Positions 9,179 through 11,202 of a stretch of 11,202 nucleotides of DNA are shown piece by piece; positions within the stretch are counted from its first letter, which is position 1, and each line of letters begins with the position of its first letter. The stretch is taken from positions 4,474-15,675 of the forward strand of contig LSSL01001419.1 of assembly GCA_001953115.1 (NCBI GenBank). The letters run 5' to 3'. The notes beneath the pieces were generated by a model. It did not search any database, had not been told where the DNA came from, and saw only the letters and a program-made list of their open reading frames with translations. The DNA comes from Smittium mucronatum (lineage: Eukaryota > Kickxellomycota > Harpellomycetes > Harpellales > Legeriomycetaceae). A program made the position numbers and the translations under genes.

Positions 9179-9260
9179 AACGCATTGGCTCAAGACAACT
9201 AGGATTCTCTAATAGGTAAGAGGATTAAGAGGCCATTGAAGTTCGAATCGCGGGGAATAA
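9179..9260 (+). pseudogene. tRNA-like element, degenerate (class II-like geometry)
   Basis: TGGCTCAA at 9186-9193 fits the tRNA A-box pattern and GTTCGAATC at 9241-9249 is an exact B-box/T-loop core. Between them TCTCT (9206-9210) can pair with AGAGG (9219-9223) around an 8-base loop at the place expected for the anticodon arm, and the spacing to the T-loop fits a long variable arm as in Ser or Leu tRNAs. However, the T-stem pairs only at its first base pair, the D-stem is poor, and the acceptor ends (9179-9185 and 9254-9260) do not pair. It is therefore not a working tRNA. It may be a tRNA pseudogene, the head of a tRNA-derived SINE, or coincidence. Confidence 0.25.
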
Positions 9261-9306
9261 GATATTGGTTTTGGCATAAGCTGAGTGCGGGTCTCTAAGA
9301 AAACAC

Positions 9307-9313
9307 TATATAA
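9307..9313 (+). promoter_or_regulatory. TATA box of the PAQR gene
   Basis: TATATAA lies 78 bp upstream of the ATG at 9391. The intervening leader is C/A/T-rich with no upstream ATG, so scanning from any start site after the TATA box would reach 9391 first. A second match, TATAAAA at 9122-9128, is much farther away. Confidence 0.45.
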
Positions 9314-9390
9314 CATTCTACAAATACATCCTCCATCTTAACAACTAGACAAACCTTTCCATCGCATCAAATATTTTCATTTATATCAAG

Positions 9391-10323
9391 ATGAATCGTA
9401 AAGGGAATAGCGTTCAAAAAAAGGAATTAAAGCGAGAAAAAAAGGGTAGTGTACCCATTAACTCAACGAAACTTTTAAATTGGGACATGATACCTACCTT
9501 CATGCGGGATAATGAATACATTAGGACAGGATATCGCCAGTCGATCCCCTCTTTCAAATACTGTTTCGATTCCTTGTTTTTCATTCACAACGAAACAGGA
9601 AATGTATATTCTCATTTGTTAGGTGCATTATTGTTCGTCGCTTTAATGTTTACAACTGGTAACTTTTTAAAAAATCAAGTAGCAACATATACGTTCGTCG
9701 ATGGAATCGTCGTGTATCTATTTCTTATAGGAGCTGTCACTTGTTTATCGATGTCAGCGTTTTACCATTTAACTAAATGCCACAGCGAGAAAATAGCAAA
9801 AACTCTGAACAAATGTGATTATATAGGAATAACTTTTCTAACAGTTTCTTCGTGTATTCCAATGTTTTACTATGCTTTTAATTGCCACCCTTCTTTGCAA
9901 ATCACTTACATATCCATGGTGACTATTTTGGGCTTTATTGCATCAGTGGTAGTCATATCTCCAACTTTTTCTACACCTGAATGGCGTCCACTCAGGGCAG
10001 CGACATTCATTCTTTTGGGAATCTCTGCGATTATCCCAATATCGCATTCACTTACTCGTTTTGGCTATGCTCACACTTTAAACTCGGCCCAGCTGGCATA
10101 CATAATTCCGATGGCCACGCTCTACATATCTGGAGCCGTTCTTTATGCTGTACGCGTTCCTGAACGCTTCAGTCCTGGTAGCTTTGATTTTTGGTTGCAC
10201 TCTCACCAGATCTTTCACTGCTTTGTTTTGGCCGCAGCTATTTTCCATTACTATGGGGTTATTAGAGCTTTTCATTGGTCTCACGAGAATGCTCATATTT
10301 GCCCTATGTTGAAAAATCTGTGA
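9391..10323 (+). CDS. PAQR/Izh-type seven-transmembrane protein (adiponectin receptor/haemolysin III family)
   Basis: The product has 310 residues, close to yeast Izh proteins (about 316) and shorter than human AdipoR (375). PAQR proteins hold a zinc ion within seven helices; AdipoRs have ceramidase activity, while yeast Izh proteins affect zinc and sterol/lipid homeostasis. A basic N-terminus (1-20) leads to WDMIPTFMRDNEYIRTGYR (31-49) and HNETGNVYSHLLGALLF (66-82). The catalytic set is present: S122 and H126 in SAFYHL, D143 in CDYIGI, and H272 and H276 in SHQIFH, with the AdipoR1 spacings (S187, H191, D208, H337, H341). TPEWRPLRA (195-203) and VRVPERFSPGSFDFW (254-268) are also typical. Seven hydrophobic segments lie near 75-91, 103-121, 145-162, 171-190, 203-220, 234-253 and 274-291. 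The frame is uninterrupted, without introns, and richer in GC than its flanks. Fungal Izh type is likely; which paralogue is not determinable. Confidence 0.96.
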   Translation: MNRKGNSVQKKELKREKKGSVPINSTKLLNWDMIPTFMRDNEYIRTGYRQSIPSFKYCFDSLFFIHNETGNVYSHLLGALLFVALMFTTGNFLKNQVATYTFVDGIVVYLFLIGAVTCLSMSAFYHLTKCHSEKIAKTLNKCDYIGITFLTVSSCIPMFYYAFNCHPSLQITYISMVTILGFIASVVVISPTFSTPEWRPLRAATFILLGISAIIPISHSLTRFGYAHTLNSAQLAYIIPMATLYISGAVLYAVRVPERFSPGSFDFWLHSHQIFHCFVLAAAIFHYYGVIRAFHWSHENAHICPMLKNL

Positions 10324-10399
10324 TATCCTTTTTCAGGTATATTTCATTTTAATATAGCATTAGTATATATTTACCCGCTCAACATTCACATAATTTAGC

Positions 10400-10440
10400 A
10401 ATAAATATTACTTTTGACATTTTTATCATTATGGAATAAA
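10400..10440 (+). terminator. Poly(A) signals downstream of the PAQR gene
   Basis: AATAAA occurs at 10400-10405 and again at 10435-10440, 77 and 112 bases after the TGA at 10321-10323. Either could direct 3' end formation. Assignment rests on position only. Confidence 0.4.
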
Positions 10441-11202
10441 TTATTATTTTTGACCAAATCAGCATTCCTTTGATCGGAATGTATTACGTTATTAGAATCA
10501 GTATTTTTAGAAAAATGCCGAATTAATCCACGCCAATTAATAAAAAGATATTACAGACAAATAGCTCGAGTTCATTCGAGTCGATTTCAAGGAAAGCACA
10601 GAAATAAGGAAGATTCTCTTTGAGAGCCGAGGTTTATTTATTTATCCATTTCTGGCCCGTAAGTACATAAATATTAATTTACTGGACATCTCACCCAATT
10701 TATGACCACTAATTATTAAGTATTAAGCACATTTTATTAAAAGAAATATTTTATCAAAATTAGCTATTTTTACTGGACAAATACATTTTCCTTTTTTTTT
10801 TAATAGGCAGAATAATCAGGCGAAATGTCATTTAGGTCAAATATCCTGACACTATAAATACTTCATTTTTCATTCAATGTTATCATTAGATATGTAATAT
10901 TTGTATACTATTAGCTAAACATGGAAAATATGCCAATTGAAAATCATATATTGGCAAATAAGAGTGAGGCTGGAATTTGAGCCCAGAAAGGGCCAGATTC
11001 TTATAGCTTCTCTAATTTGAAAATATTTATATTTTGATTTTCGCAGACTTGTTGGAAAACCAAAAATTGAAATTAAGTGATGTTATAACCAATGATAAAT
11101 AGATATTTTCATTGTTCATGAGTTAATACAGGGGAATGATTCCTAATTCGGCATCAAATATAATAGAGAAACTATCGTAATAAAGTACGTTTAACGAATT
11201 AA
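10441..11202. other. Spacer downstream of the PAQR gene
   Basis: AT-rich sequence without a recognisable gene. It holds a 6-bp hairpin CATTCC/GGAATG (10463-10468 with 10476-10481), a 5-bp hairpin CTCGA/TCGAG (10565-10569 with 10576-10580), and an ATTTATTTA element near 10635. A T-arm-like hairpin lies at 10970-10986 and reads as a degenerate tRNA B-box on the minus strand. Confidence 0.55.

Noticed and set aside
9981..10296. Overlapping ORFs in other frames and on the minus strand within the PAQR gene
   Set aside because: They are shadows of an intact, motif-complete coding frame.

Overview
This window looks like nuclear DNA from a compact-gene, AT-rich eukaryote, most likely a fungus and possibly an early-diverging one. 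The reasons are a short GT-AG spliceosomal intron inside a KDEL-receptor gene, AATAAA signals after the stop codons, TATA-like upstream elements, and a second gene whose length and motifs fit the fungal Izh/PAQR family. No operons, Shine-Dalgarno sites or bacterial genes are visible. The species cannot be fixed from this sequence. Both recognised genes read cleanly in the standard genetic code.

Layout: 1 to about 2900 is AT-rich spacer with a compound CTTT/CTTTA microsatellite (1983-2023). A promoter-like segment and a 20-codon upstream ORF (3019-3081) lead into ERD2 (3078-3816, one 88-bp intron), followed by AATAAA and an abutting 8-bp hairpin (3882-3908). From 3817 to about 8500 is a long AT-rich spacer with homopolymer blocks, a pentanucleotide repeat, a short direct repeat and one coding-like patch (7698-7912) that I cannot identify. 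At 8511-8915 there is a possible small spliced gene or pseudogene. At 9179-9260 a degenerate tRNA-like element precedes an intact PAQR/Izh-type seven-helix gene (9391-10323). The rest, to 11202, is spacer with small hairpins and AATAAA signals.

The two solid genes both encode polytopic membrane proteins but are not known to act together: one retrieves ER residents from the Golgi, the other is a ceramidase-like or sterol/zinc-homeostasis membrane protein. They lie about 5.6 kb apart on the same strand and are presumably transcribed separately.

The most notable observation is that the ERD2 protein aligns without gaps to human KDELR over about 200 residues, yet has replaced four charged positions that are normally strongly conserved (equivalents of human R5, D50, E117 and D193). 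This suggests altered ligand recognition or trafficking. I found no mobile element, CRISPR array or multi-gene novel system.
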